Shown here in pieces: positions 1 through 9,172 of a stretch of 64,000 nucleotides of DNA. Every line of letters starts with the position of its first letter. Within the stretch, counting starts at the first letter, position 1. Both the position numbers and the translations under genes were made by a program. The stretch comes from Parafilimonas sp. (GTDB taxonomy: Bacteria > Bacteroidota > Bacteroidia > Chitinophagales > Chitinophagaceae): positions 1-64,000 of the forward strand of contig JAFMEZ010000005.1 in NCBI GenBank assembly GCA_017856455.1. The letters run 5' to 3'. The notes under the pieces were generated by a model. That model was not told the origin of the DNA. It searched no databases and saw nothing but the letters and a program-made list of their open reading frames with translations.

Positions 1-1
1 G

Positions 2-73
2 TAGTCCCGACAGGAATCGAACCTGTATCTAAAGTTTAGGAAACTTCTATTCTATCCATTGAACTACGGGACC
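2..73 (-). tRNA. tRNA-Arg (anticodon CCT)
   Basis: Read on the minus strand this folds as a complete cloverleaf. The 7-bp acceptor stem starts with a G:U pair, the anticodon stem GAAGT/ACTTT closes a seven-base loop TTCCTAA with anticodon CCT, and the T arm is ACAGG/CCTGT around TTCGATT. The anticodon reads the arginine codon AGG. Only the discriminator A and one further C lie inside the window, so whether CCA is encoded cannot be told. Fold done by eye. Confidence 0.93.
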
Positions 74-130
74 AGAGGGCTGTAAAAATAATCAAAACCT
101 ATTGAAGTCTAAATTGAATTGTAATAGAAT

Positions 131-898
131 CTAAGACTTTCTAATATATTGTTGACCAAATGAATAGGAGAGAATTATATTCCAAGCGAAATTTTTACTT
201 CCAACCAAGTTAGATTTGATTTCTTTGTTCATGACAGACTGCAAAGAAAAAGGTGACTTTCTGTGCGATAACCTTAAAAAATTTGCCATGTAAAATCCTT
301 CCTGTCCGTCAAGATATAAATAGAAAAATTGAGGCGTCCATGAAAAACGCAGATCCTTTCCAAGCGCTATATTTGAAATATTGGTATTAAACGCAAGAAA
401 ATAAGTAGATACAGGTCCGTCTTTTTGCAAACCCATCCCCCTCAATAAATATGGAGCAAAGCTTACATGTTTTGATACTACAAATGAAGGAGCAACTTCA
501 TAAGCGATGAACCTTCTCGCTTGAGTAATATCCCACGATTTATTTCCATCAGTAACAGTTCTCAGTTGAAAGTTGTATGCGGGGTGAATACCAGCACTTA
601 AATTGAATTTTTTGTCTTTGATAAACTTATAACGAAACCAAAACAACATACCACCTTTTCTGCCGTCAAGTGTCAATCGCACATCCGGTTCAAAGGAAAG
701 TCTGTTTTTGTTGATGTAAAAATTGATAATGGTTGCTGGTGCATTTAAAGAAAATGTAGGTATGATAGAAATACCATTATTGGTGAGTCCTACAGAACCC
801 TTAATGTTTAAGGGCTTTTGTGTTGAGTCTGTTTCAGATTGCGCAAGGGAAGTTAAAGTGAGCAATAGGGCGAAAACAAACGAGAAAAATCTTTTCAT
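131..898 (-). CDS. Predicted secreted/outer-membrane beta-barrel protein, function unknown
   Basis: This 255-residue protein starts with a clear signal peptide (MKRF, hydrophobic core, cleavage near LAQ-S at about residue 20). The rest has alternating hydrophobic/aromatic strands and ends in a segment rich in Tyr/Phe (ILSYSFGQQ), as outer-membrane barrels often do. I do not recognise a named family. It is divergent from the envelope protein at 974, with only 75 bases between the starts, so the two may share a control region. Barrel topology is inferred from strand pattern only; a periplasmic beta-rich protein is possible. Confidence 0.6.
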   Translation of the reverse strand: MKRFFSFVFALLLTLTSLAQSETDSTQKPLNIKGSVGLTNNGISIIPTFSLNAPATIINFYINKNRLSFEPDVRLTLDGRKGGMLFWFRYKFIKDKKFNLSAGIHPAYNFQLRTVTDGNKSWDITQARRFIAYEVAPSFVVSKHVSFAPYLLRGMGLQKDGPVSTYFLAFNTNISNIALGKDLRFSWTPQFFYLYLDGQEGFYMANFLRLSHRKSPFSLQSVMNKEIKSNLVGSKNFAWNIILSYSFGQQYIRKS

Positions 899-973
899 TT
901 CGCCGCAAAATTACAATTATTATGCGTTTCAATTTCATTAATATTAATAAAAAGGATAATATCTTCATATACC

Positions 974-2434
974 GTGTTGTATTCGTTTAGGCCTGTTTAT
1001 ATCTTATGTTTTCTGTTATTGCTGTTGCAAAAAATCAGCGGACAATCAAATTTTGCCTTGACAGGATCTGCCTATGCCGGAAGTTTGGGAATATACCTGA
1101 ATCCTGCATCCAGTATTTCATCTAAAGACAGTATTGATATCACATTACCTTCATTACAATTTGTCAACTATACAAACTTTGTAAATTTTGGCTTTGCGCC
1201 ACTTCTTAGTAAAAATCCAAATCTTACGATTGAACATAGTAAGGGTGACTATGATCGTGACTTGATTACAAATCTTAAAATCAGTTTAATCGGTGTAAAA
1301 TATAAAATCAGTCCAAAAACTGCTATTGGATTTGGAATGAACTTGAGGAGCTTTATTAATATCCAAACAAGTCACTATAATTTCACAGATTCATCAACAG
1401 ATATTTTTTCTTTTTTAGAACAAAACACTGGTAGTCTTCCTTTCAAAGCAAACGCTAGGAGTTCAAATTGGTTGGAATATGTTGGAAACATCTCTCATAA
1501 CTTAATCGACAAAAGACGATATATTTTAAATGTAGGTGCTAACCTGAGCATCAATAAAGGTTTATTAGGACTGGCAGGATCACTTGACAATCTTCAGTAC
1601 AGGAAATATAAATTTTTGGGGACAGATGTTTTTGAAGCTACGAATGCAGATTTTGTTTACGGATATTCAGCTAATGCTATGTTATGGGATAATACACTCA
1701 AACCAACACAGAATGTAAAAAATATTATTCGCGCAGGAAAGACAGGAGCCTCGATTGATCTTGGAGCAGAGCTTCTTCTTAAAAATTCATCTGAGTCTGA
1801 TTGGTTTTACGAAGGGCTGGATTATAATTATACTTGGAAGCTGGGATTTTCAATTTTGGACTTAGGTTTTGCAAAATATGAGTATTTCTCAGAGAGTGCA
1901 AAGTCAAGTGGCATGAGACCAAATATGACACCTGATGTTTTGTTGGATAAATTCACAGGGGTTATTGAAAATATTGCCGATTTTAATGATACGCTTTCAA
2001 CAGTGGTTTCAAATTTTGAAAACCTAAAGGGGAATTTCAATATTTATCATCCATCAAAATTTATATTAAATGTTGACAAAAGAATCAGCAATTACTTATA
2101 CATCAATACTTCGGTTGCTGTTCCATTTTCTATTGTGAATCGGTCTACCAATTATGTTTTAAATGATGCAGCCTTCTTAAGTGTAACTCCTCGTATGGAA
2201 ACAAGAAGATTTGGACTTTACATACCATTTAGCTATAACACAAAAACACAATTTCATTTGGGAGTAGGACTCAGAGCAGGTCCACTTTTGTTTGGTGTAA
2301 ACAACCTGAATATTTTCAATAATAGCCAAAGTCTTCAAAATACTAGCGGCTATCTTTCTCTATTATTTAAATGGAAACGAAAAGAGAAGAAAATCAATTA
2401 TAATTTTCTTCGATCACCTAAATTGGTTTTATAA
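974..2434 (+). CDS. DUF5723-like outer-membrane protein
   Basis: A 486-residue exported protein with an N-terminal hydrophobic signal (residues 5-23, cleavage near SGQ-S). After the signal it shows an 'NPAS' turn followed by long runs of beta-strand-like sequence, as in Bacteroidota outer-membrane proteins of the DUF5723 type; that family name is a recollection, not a search. The start is GTG at 974 (TTG at 977 is the alternative); no ATG lies near. A TATCTTCA box lies at 960-967. The stop overlaps the end of the convergent CorC-like gene by six bases. Function unknown; probably an outer-membrane barrel. Confidence 0.6.
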   Translation: MLYSFRPVYILCFLLLLLQKISGQSNFALTGSAYAGSLGIYLNPASSISSKDSIDITLPSLQFVNYTNFVNFGFAPLLSKNPNLTIEHSKGDYDRDLITNLKISLIGVKYKISPKTAIGFGMNLRSFINIQTSHYNFTDSSTDIFSFLEQNTGSLPFKANARSSNWLEYVGNISHNLIDKRRYILNVGANLSINKGLLGLAGSLDNLQYRKYKFLGTDVFEATNADFVYGYSANAMLWDNTLKPTQNVKNIIRAGKTGASIDLGAELLLKNSSESDWFYEGLDYNYTWKLGFSILDLGFAKYEYFSESAKSSGMRPNMTPDVLLDKFTGVIENIADFNDTLSTVVSNFENLKGNFNIYHPSKFILNVDKRISNYLYINTSVAVPFSIVNRSTNYVLNDAAFLSVTPRMETRRFGLYIPFSYNTKTQFHLGVGLRAGPLLFGVNNLNIFNNSQSLQNTSGYLSLLFKWKRKEKKINYNFLRSPKLVL

Positions 2435-3781
2435 AGTCTTTTTCATTCTGACCAATTCTATTCTAGTGTCTGTAACTTCTAAAATCTCAAATTCAAAGGG
2501 CCCTATTACAATACGTTCTTTGACTTTTGGAATTGATTCATTATGATGAATAATGAAACCTGACAAGGTTTCTGAGTCGTTCATTTCTAAACCTAATTTA
2601 TATTTTTCGTTGATTTCTTCAATGCGAAGTCTGCCTGAAAATTCAAATTCGTTTTCATTGATCTCTCTCTCAATCAGCTCTTCAGTATCGTACTCATCTT
2701 TTATTTCTCCAAACAATTCTTCAAGCAAATCCTCCATGGTAACAATTCCAGATGTTCCTCCAAATTCATCTACAACCCATGCCATACTTTTTCGCTCTTT
2801 GATGAGTAAATTCATCAAATCAGTTGCAGTCATGCTCTCAGGGACAGTCGGTATTTTATGTAAGATAGATTGAATGCTGGTGGGTGTTTTGAACAATGAC
2901 AATTGATGTACATATCCAAGAATATTGTCAATTGTTTTATCATAGACTACAAGCTTGCTAAGGTTTGTTTCAATGAATCTTTGTTTGAGTTTATCAACGC
3001 TATCATTGATCTGAACTGCTTCAATCTCTTTTCTTGGCACCAAACATTGACGAATTTTTACGTAGGGTAAAGTCAATGCGTTTTCAAATAACTCCTTGTT
3101 GAGTTCCTGACTCTCAGTAGCTTTTTCATTACGTGGCTGAATAAAATTTTCAAATTCAAGTCTTGTAAATGAGTTTTTATTTTTTCGAACATGTACATTG
3201 ATCAGGTTCTCTAATATCCACTCTGATATTTGAACGAATTTATTTGCGATAGGATGAAACAACTTATAGAAGAAGGCAAAAATGGGCGTAAGAAAAAACA
3301 TTAAAGTATCACTCTTTGATCCAAAGAGCGCTCTGCTAAAAAAGAAATACAACAGAAATGAGGCAGCAGATACCACAAGATCAAAAAGAATTCTGATGTA
3401 CAGGAAGTAGGGTATCAATTCATCTAACAGATAACTTTCTGTCATCAGCCACAATGGGGTGAGTAACTCATCAATGAATAATCCATAAATAACAAGCATG
3501 ATCACAATACCAACATTCATTGCATAGATGAATTTTGAAGGTTGGTCTAAAAATTGTGATAAGGTACCGGCACTTTTTGAACGTTGCTTTTTTCTTAACT
3601 CAACTGCAAGTCTGTTGAGCGACACAAAGCCAACTTCAATACCAGCAAAGAAACCTGCAAGTATAAATGCGATAAGAATTCCAATTAAAAAGAATGATCC
3701 CATTTGCGACAAAGATACATCAGTTCGAAATGAACTGCCTAACCAATGCAATGACTTCATTTGAAGCTCTTTCAATGTCAT
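2429..3781 (-). CDS. CNNM/CBS/CorC-domain membrane protein (hemolysin family)
   Basis: Domain order fits the CorC/HlyC ion-efflux family. An N-terminal CNNM-type membrane domain (about residues 28-200, several hydrophobic helices) holds the GxEVGFVSLNR segment. A CBS pair follows (about 220-350, with the V-DEFGGTSGIVT stretch), then a C-terminal CorC_HlyC domain (about 365-445). Members are linked to Mg2+/Co2+ export; the substrate here is unknown. As given, the gene starts 62 bases inside gmk. Met8 (3760) or Met27 (3703) are alternatives, and Met27 removes the overlap and begins right at the first membrane helix. GldE is a related paralogue, but I see no reason to prefer that name. Confidence 0.8.
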   Translation of the reverse strand: MTLKELQMKSLHWLGSSFRTDVSLSQMGSFFLIGILIAFILAGFFAGIEVGFVSLNRLAVELRKKQRSKSAGTLSQFLDQPSKFIYAMNVGIVIMLVIYGLFIDELLTPLWLMTESYLLDELIPYFLYIRILFDLVVSAASFLLYFFFSRALFGSKSDTLMFFLTPIFAFFYKLFHPIANKFVQISEWILENLINVHVRKNKNSFTRLEFENFIQPRNEKATESQELNKELFENALTLPYVKIRQCLVPRKEIEAVQINDSVDKLKQRFIETNLSKLVVYDKTIDNILGYVHQLSLFKTPTSIQSILHKIPTVPESMTATDLMNLLIKERKSMAWVVDEFGGTSGIVTMEDLLEELFGEIKDEYDTEELIEREINENEFEFSGRLRIEEINEKYKLGLEMNDSETLSGFIIHHNESIPKVKERIVIGPFEFEILEVTDTRIELVRMKKTL

Positions 3782-4301
3782 CGTTTAAAACTACCTGATC
3801 GAACTTGTCCTTGTATTGCAGTTCCTCACTTGCTTTATTGATTCTGGTCAGCATATTTTCTTCAGTATCAGTTCCTCTCTTTCTTAACCTTTCTTTTAGC
3901 ACTTCAATAGAGGGCGGTTCAATAAAAATCGAAAGTACTTCATGCCCAAATTGGTGTTTTACGTTAAGTGCTCCCTTTACATCAATATCTAAAACTGGCA
4001 CCTTGCCTTCACCCCAGATTCTGTTCATTTCCTGAACTGTTGTACCGTAATACAAGCCAGGGTATACCATTTCCCATTCTATGAATGCTTTATGCTCTAT
4101 TAGCTTTTTAAATACTTCTTCATTCGTAAAATGATAGTCAACTCCCTCTTGTTCATTTCCTCTCATTTTTCTTGTTGTAGCAGAAACGCTGAAGGAAAGT
4201 TCTTTGCTTAACGCCGATAATAATTTTGTTTTAATTGAAGTCTTTCCTCCACCCGATGGAGATGTGAGAATGATAATTTTATGATGAGCAGTTGCCTCCA
4301 T
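3720..4301 (-). CDS. gmk: Guanylate kinase
   Basis: Phosphorylates GMP to GDP with ATP in the cytoplasm. The 193 residues carry the P-loop SPSGGGKTS (about 14-22) and, next, the GMP-binding stretch SATTRKMRGNEQEGVDYHF. The conserved FIEW and YYGT segments follow. Length is normal for a bacterial enzyme. It starts two bases after the murA stop, so murA-gmk are very probably cotranscribed, and its 3' end overlaps the possible start of the CorC-like gene. Confidence 0.95.
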   Translation of the reverse strand: MEATAHHKIIILTSPSGGGKTSIKTKLLSALSKELSFSVSATTRKMRGNEQEGVDYHFTNEEVFKKLIEHKAFIEWEMVYPGLYYGTTVQEMNRIWGEGKVPVLDIDVKGALNVKHQFGHEVLSIFIEPPSIEVLKERLRKRGTDTEENMLTRINKASEELQYKDKFDQVVLNDDIERASNEVIALVRQFISN

Positions 4302-4303
4302 AA

Positions 4304-5614
4304 TTAAGAATCAATTCTTTTGATTTGCGCGCCGAGCGCAGTTAGTCTCTTATCAATATATTGATAGCCTCTGTCAATTTGCTCAATATTTTGAATGATA
4401 CTCTTGCCTTCTGCACTTAATGCTGCTATCAGCAATGCAACGCCAGCACGAATATCCGGACTCGCCATGGTGATTCCACGCAATGACTGCTCTCTTTCCA
4501 ATCCGATCACTGCTGCACGATGTGGATCACATAAAATAATTCTTGCACCCATATCAATTAGCTTGTCAACAAAAAACAATCTGCTTTCAAACATTTTTTG
4601 ATGGATCAGCACGCTGCCTCTTGCTTGAGTTGCCACAACCAATATGATGCTTAATAGATCAGGGGTAAGTCCAGGCCAAGGATGATCATAAATAGTCAAT
4701 ACAGATCCATCTATGAAATGTTGAATTTCATATACATCCTGTTCAGGAATGATAATATCATCACCTTTGAATTCCATTTGTATGCCAAGCTGCTGAAATT
4801 TTTGTGGGATAATTCCCAAATGTTCAATGCCAGCATTTTTAATGGTGATATGGCTTTGTGTCATTGCAGCCAATCCAATGAATGAACCTACTTCAATCAT
4901 GTCTGGCAACATGGTATGGGAAGTTCCTCCAATTGAATCAACGCCATGTATAGTTAATAGGTTGGAGCCGATACCGGTGATTTTTGCTCCCATGCTATTC
5001 AACATTTTACAGAGCTGTTGAATATACGGTTCGCATGCTGCGTTATAAATTGTTGTTTTGCCTTTTGCGAGAACGGCAGCAAAAATGATGTTTGCAGTAC
5101 CAGTAACACTTGGCTCATCCAATAATAAATCAGTTCCGACTAACTGATCAGTATGCAGTCTGAAAAATCCTTCACCTTGAATATATTCAAACTTAACACC
5201 CAATTTTTCAAATCCGATGATATGTGTATCTAATCTCCTTCTTCCAATTTTGTCACCACCAGGTTTAGGTATGAATGCTTTTTTGAATCTGGCCAATAAT
5301 GGTCCGGCAATCATCACCGAGCCACGAAGCCTGCTGCTGTTTTTCTGAAATGCAGGTTCCTCAAGTTTTTCAAGGGAAACATGATTTGCAGTAAAATGAC
5401 AGGTATGTCGATTTTCTCTTTCGATCTTAACACCCAGATCTTCCAGTAAATCAATTAGCAGATTTACATCCAATATGTCTGGGATATTGTGGATGGTAAC
5501 TTTTTCAGGAGTCAATAGAACAGCACTGATAATTTGCAATGCTTCATTTTTCGCACCTTGTGGAGTGATTTCGCCATGGAGCTTTATGCCTCCCTGAACT
5601 TCAAATGCTTTCAT
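4304..5614 (-). CDS. murA: UDP-N-acetylglucosamine 1-carboxyvinyltransferase
   Basis: First committed step of peptidoglycan synthesis: transfers enolpyruvate from PEP to UDP-GlcNAc. The 436 residues fit the EPSP-synthase-fold family, with the KNE substrate-binding segment near residue 22, the RGS..GPLLAR loop around 97-109 and the PGGDKIGRR loop at 118-126. The catalytic-loop residue that is Cys in E. coli (Cys115) is Asp121 here (codon GAC, bases 5252-5254 on the minus strand). Asp at this site keeps activity but prevents alkylation by fosfomycin in the enzymes studied, so intrinsic fosfomycin resistance is predicted. It sits between the DUF4290 gene and gmk. Confidence 0.95.
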   Translation of the reverse strand: MKAFEVQGGIKLHGEITPQGAKNEALQIISAVLLTPEKVTIHNIPDILDVNLLIDLLEDLGVKIERENRHTCHFTANHVSLEKLEEPAFQKNSSRLRGSVMIAGPLLARFKKAFIPKPGGDKIGRRRLDTHIIGFEKLGVKFEYIQGEGFFRLHTDQLVGTDLLLDEPSVTGTANIIFAAVLAKGKTTIYNAACEPYIQQLCKMLNSMGAKITGIGSNLLTIHGVDSIGGTSHTMLPDMIEVGSFIGLAAMTQSHITIKNAGIEHLGIIPQKFQQLGIQMEFKGDDIIIPEQDVYEIQHFIDGSVLTIYDHPWPGLTPDLLSIILVVATQARGSVLIHQKMFESRLFFVDKLIDMGARIILCDPHRAAVIGLEREQSLRGITMASPDIRAGVALLIAALSAEGKSIIQNIEQIDRGYQYIDKRLTALGAQIKRIDS

Positions 5615-5637
5615 GCAGTTGATTTAATAAAAGCGTA

Positions 5638-6300
5638 TTATTTGAAACGCTTCTTGCCGAATTTTTGTTGTGGTCTGTTTTTGCCGCCTCCGCCATTGCG
5701 ATTGCGTTGCTGGAATCCTCCTCCTTTACCGCCACGTTTCATAAAACGGTCGTCTCTTTCTCTGTATGCTCTTACAAATGGAGTATTGGTGAACTCTAAT
5801 TGTCCCTGTGTAATTGCATTCAATTCACTTCTGATGCTTTCATCAGGAATCAATTCTTTGTGCCATGTATTGTAGGCAAGCTTCATGTAGTATGCAATGA
5901 TATGCGCGAAGCCTGAACGCTTTTCTTCATTTTCTTCTGCCATTGCTTTGGCAATCACCAATTCCAAATGTTTACCTAAGTGAGAATATCTTGGGTATCT
6001 TTTCGGGTAAGGAAGTGGTGCAGGTTTTGCTTTGAGTGATTCACGCGTAGGGATTGGATATGGACTTTCTACGTCTAAATTGAAATCAGCGATCAAAAAA
6101 AGATGATCCCAGAGTTTATGACGGTAGTCCTCAATACTTTTTAAATGCGGATTGAAAAATCCCATTAATTCGATAACAGATTGTGCATTTTTTTGCCTTC
6201 TTTCTTTGTCTTCTATCGACAGAATATGATCCACCATTTTTTGCACATGCCTACCATACTCCCTCATTGCCAAATGTGGCCTTGTTGTATTATAATCCAT
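5638..6300 (-). CDS. DUF4290 family protein with Gly/Arg-rich tail
   Basis: A 220-residue soluble protein whose first 165 residues resemble the Bacteroidota DUF4290 family (MDYNTTRPHL start, NPHLKSIEDYRHKLWDHL segment). The function of the family is not known to me. The last 30 residues or so are low complexity, rich in Gly, Arg, Asn, Gln and Lys, resembling RGG-type RNA-binding tails. It lies 23 bases upstream of murA on the same strand, so it probably opens the DUF4290-murA-gmk transcript. Confidence 0.8.
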   Translation of the reverse strand: MDYNTTRPHLAMREYGRHVQKMVDHILSIEDKERRQKNAQSVIELMGFFNPHLKSIEDYRHKLWDHLFLIADFNLDVESPYPIPTRESLKAKPAPLPYPKRYPRYSHLGKHLELVIAKAMAEENEEKRSGFAHIIAYYMKLAYNTWHKELIPDESIRSELNAITQGQLEFTNTPFVRAYRERDDRFMKRGGKGGGFQQRNRNGGGGKNRPQQKFGKKRFK

Positions 6301-6319
6301 TCTTAATGCTTGAGAGCAA

Positions 6320-6327
6320 CAAAAATA
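6320..6327 (-). promoter_or_regulatory. -7 promoter element before the DUF4290-murA-gmk run
   Basis: On the minus strand this reads TATTTTTG, matching the Bacteroidota -7 consensus TAnnTTTG, about 19 bases before the ATG at 6300. No clear -33 TTG was checked out at the usual distance. Confidence 0.4.
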
Positions 6328-6390
6328 GGGATTCTGGCATGATTTTCAGCAGATTTGACCTGGCACAACTGCCTTTTCATAATTTGCAGT

Positions 6391-7170
6391 ATGTGTTTTT
6401 ATAATGGGATAGAAATCAGCAGGGCTGAACATATCAAGTTGAATAAAAAGGAGAAAAAGCTCAATGAGGCAAAATTGAATCTTCATCAGCCCCTTGCAAG
6501 CGGATTTGACTATCCAAAATGGCCTGTAATCAAGCCCATCAACAATGGAGATGATTTTAGCATTGAAATGATGCATTGGGAATTTATTCCTTCTTACATC
6601 AACTCATCTGATGCTTTGCTTCATTTCAGAAAAGGCGGATTCAATCCGAATACCGGAAAAAAGGATTTTCCTCACAATACTTTGAACGCTCGTGGTGAAG
6701 ATGTTTTGAATAGACCCACATATAAAGATGCAGCTTTACACCGAAGATGTCTGGTGCTCTCATCCGGCTTTTATGAATGGCGACACTTTACACCATCTGG
6801 TGGGAAGGACACTGCATATCCATATTATATTAGTTTAAAGGACCAGGAATATTTTTTCATGGCAGGCATATTCAATCCCTGGATGGATAAATCCTCTGGT
6901 GAGATGACTGATAGTTTTGCCATTCTGACAACTGAAGCAAATCCTTTGATGTCTGCTGTCCACAATTCAAAAAAAAGAATGCCTGTCATTCTACCAGAAG
7001 CTGAAGCATCAAAATGGATAAAGTCTGATCTTTCGACAAGTGACATCAAATCGCTTGCATCATTTCAAATCAACGACAGTGAAATGGTAGCATATTCAAT
7101 TCGAAAAGATTTCAGGCAATTGGAAGAGCCGAGAGAACCATTTGTGTATGATGAACTCCCTACACTCTGA
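6391..7170 (+). CDS. HMCES/YedK-type SOS response-associated protein
   Basis: SRAP-family protein that forms a covalent thiazolidine crosslink with abasic sites in single-stranded DNA. The family needs Cys at position 2 after removal of Met1, which fixes the start at ATG 6391 (MCFYNG); an upstream in-frame start at 6355 would bury that Cys. Other family marks are the N-ARGE segment, the GFYEW motif (catalytic-pocket Glu), and the HxRMPVIL-like stretch near the C-terminus (VHNSKKRMPVIL). Mature length about 259 residues. Its 3' end overlaps the convergent acyltransferase gene by 11 bases. Confidence 0.9.
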   Translation: MCFYNGIEISRAEHIKLNKKEKKLNEAKLNLHQPLASGFDYPKWPVIKPINNGDDFSIEMMHWEFIPSYINSSDALLHFRKGGFNPNTGKKDFPHNTLNARGEDVLNRPTYKDAALHRRCLVLSSGFYEWRHFTPSGGKDTAYPYYISLKDQEYFFMAGIFNPWMDKSSGEMTDSFAILTTEANPLMSAVHNSKKRMPVILPEAEASKWIKSDLSTSDIKSLASFQINDSEMVAYSIRKDFRQLEEPREPFVYDELPTL

Positions 7171-8278
7171 TATACACTTTCTTTTTGTCCATCCAATATC
7201 CCACAACCCAACATACAAACATCAGTGTTGCTGAATATAAGAATGATCCAAATGCACCAGGGGTAAGCTTTTGGAAGATGTCTAAATTGATGGCTTCCTC
7301 ATAGGTTCTTCCTTTTCCATCAGTAAAAATGTTAAACATGATGGGGATGAAATCAGAAAGTAAATAGATGAACAAAGGATTTTTGCCAAATACTTCAAAG
7401 AAATGAGTCCAGTCTTTTTTGTAATTCGTTTTATCCAACACATATACCAATAGACTGATGAGCATTAGATCAATTCCACATGTGTACAAGGTGAAAGAAC
7501 TTGTCCAAAGTTTTTTATTCAATGGAAAACTATAATTCCAACAGTATGCAATTGCCAACAGTATTGCTCCACTCAATAATAATTTTGTAATGGTTTCATA
7601 TTCTTTACCCTTCTCCCTCAACATTACACCTGCATAATATCCAATGATAACATTTACGATAGATGGGAACGTGCTAAGAAATCCTTCAGGATCAAAAGGA
7701 ACACCCTCTCCTTTGTACATATGCCCTTCTCCAATCAACCATCTATCAACTTTAATTTGAAAACTTCCTAGCATTGTATAATCGCCACCCAAATACATGA
7801 TCAGCCAATATCCAAGTAAAAAAACAAGACTTAATATAATAACTGATCTTTTTGAAAGATAATACAGCATCAATGATGCAGCACCATAACAAAGGGCTAT
7901 GCGTTGAAGCACACCAAAGATTCTCGTTGTTTCAATGGGTTTCATTACCCACTCTTGCGCTTCATTCAGCTTTACAAATGGAAACCAATATAGCAGGTAT
8001 CCAATTAAAAAGATCATGAAAGTTCTTTTAAAGATTTTCCCCAAAACCGCAGATTGCGTCATGCTTTGAAACTTTGGCATGGTGAATGCCATTGCATTTC
8101 CGACGGCAAATAAAAAAGAAGGGAATACCAAATCAGTTGGAGTAAATCCATGCCAAGCTGCATGTTCCAGTGGTGCATAGGGCTCTGCCCCTGAACCCTG
8201 ATTGTTTACAATGATCATGAAGCATACAGTCATGCCCCTGAAAACATCCAAAGCAGTGAAACGTTGAGTAGTTGACAT
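7160..8278 (-). CDS. NagX/HGSNAT-like multi-pass membrane acyltransferase
   Basis: A strongly hydrophobic 372-residue protein with about ten membrane helices. The N-terminal segment RFTALDVFRGMTV is typical of the family that includes heparan-alpha-glucosaminide acetyltransferase and bacterial NagX/DUF5009 proteins, as is the HGFTPTDLVFPSFLF stretch with its conserved His. Members probably acetylate an amino sugar across the membrane; the substrate here is unknown. The ATG at 8278 (MSTTQ) was chosen because the longer reading from 8332 adds 18 residues unlike the family. It is divergent from the sugar module that starts at 8345. Confidence 0.8.
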   Translation of the reverse strand: MSTTQRFTALDVFRGMTVCFMIIVNNQGSGAEPYAPLEHAAWHGFTPTDLVFPSFLFAVGNAMAFTMPKFQSMTQSAVLGKIFKRTFMIFLIGYLLYWFPFVKLNEAQEWVMKPIETTRIFGVLQRIALCYGAASLMLYYLSKRSVIILSLVFLLGYWLIMYLGGDYTMLGSFQIKVDRWLIGEGHMYKGEGVPFDPEGFLSTFPSIVNVIIGYYAGVMLREKGKEYETITKLLLSGAILLAIAYCWNYSFPLNKKLWTSSFTLYTCGIDLMLISLLVYVLDKTNYKKDWTHFFEVFGKNPLFIYLLSDFIPIMFNIFTDGKGRTYEEAINLDIFQKLTPGAFGSFLYSATLMFVCWVVGYWMDKKKVYIRV

Positions 8279-8344
8279 ATTGCAGTGAGTTGGTTGATTG
8301 AATGTACAAAAAAACTTATATTCAAACTTCATATATCTGCTGTT

Positions 8345-9172
8345 ATGAAGCGTAACATTGGAATGAACTTGCTTTTATGGGGCTCTGAAATCAATGAATC
8401 ACTTTTTCCTGTGTTGGAAGAAATTAAAATGATTGGTTACGACGCAGTAGAGATTCCATTGTTTGACACAGATGAGAAGCAATGGAAGCAATGGAAAAAT
8501 AAATTAGATGAATTGCAATTAGGTGCAGTTGCTGTAACAATCAATGGCCCGGATTACCATGCCATCAGCAAAGATGCTACCATGAGAAAGAAAACATTAG
8601 AAAGAAATAAACTTGCTTTAAACTGCGCGTCAATTCTTGGTGCTGATTTGTTAACGGGTCCATTTCATTCTGCACTTGGTGTATTTACTGGTACAAAGTC
8701 AACTTCAGAGGAACAGGATTGGGCAGTTGAACACTTGTATCAATTAAGTGAACACGCTTCCAAGTTGAATATTACACTCGGACTGGAATATTTAAATCGC
8801 TTTGAAAGTTATTTGGTGAGTTGTGCAGATGAACTGATCAGTCTTGTAAAAAAAGTAAACCACCCTCACTGTAAAATGATGTTGGATACTTTTCATGCAA
8901 ATATTGAGGAGAAAAATATTGTTGCTGCTATTGAAAAAATGGGAGATCAATTGGTCCATGTGCAGCTTTCAGAAAATGACAGGGGTGTAATTGGACAAGG
9001 GCATATAGATTTTGCTGCTATTATTCGTGCATTGGATCAAATCAATTATACAGGAATGATTAGTGTTGAAGCGTTCAGTATGAAGCTGTCTGCTGCTAAT
9101 ATCTGGAGAGAAATGTTTGCCAATGAAATGCAATTAACAAAAGACAGTTTTCAATATTTAAGATCATTATGA
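8345..9172 (+). CDS. Sugar phosphate isomerase/epimerase family TIM-barrel protein
   Basis: A 275-residue protein of the xylose-isomerase-like / AP-endonuclease-2 fold. Metal-binding acidic and His residues typical of ketose 3-epimerases are visible: the Glu in LGLEYLNRFE, the Asp/His pair in MMLDTFHANIEE, the His in VHVQLSEND, and the final Glu in SVEAFS. The likely reaction is epimerisation or dehydration of a ketose or 3-keto sugar. The start is ATG 8345 (MKRNIG) rather than 8285, which would add residues unlike the family. Its stop overlaps the next gene's ATG (ATGA at 9169), so the two are translationally coupled. Confidence 0.82.
   Translation: MKRNIGMNLLLWGSEINESLFPVLEEIKMIGYDAVEIPLFDTDEKQWKQWKNKLDELQLGAVAVTINGPDYHAISKDATMRKKTLERNKLALNCASILGADLLTGPFHSALGVFTGTKSTSEEQDWAVEHLYQLSEHASKLNITLGLEYLNRFESYLVSCADELISLVKKVNHPHCKMMLDTFHANIEEKNIVAAIEKMGDQLVHVQLSENDRGVIGQGHIDFAAIIRALDQINYTGMISVEAFSMKLSAANIWREMFANEMQLTKDSFQYLRSL

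Noticed and set aside
5534-5875. Open plus-strand frame across the murA/DUF4290 junction
   Set aside because: It is antisense to two well-supported genes and its Pro-rich peptide arises from the reverse of the Gly-rich tail codons.
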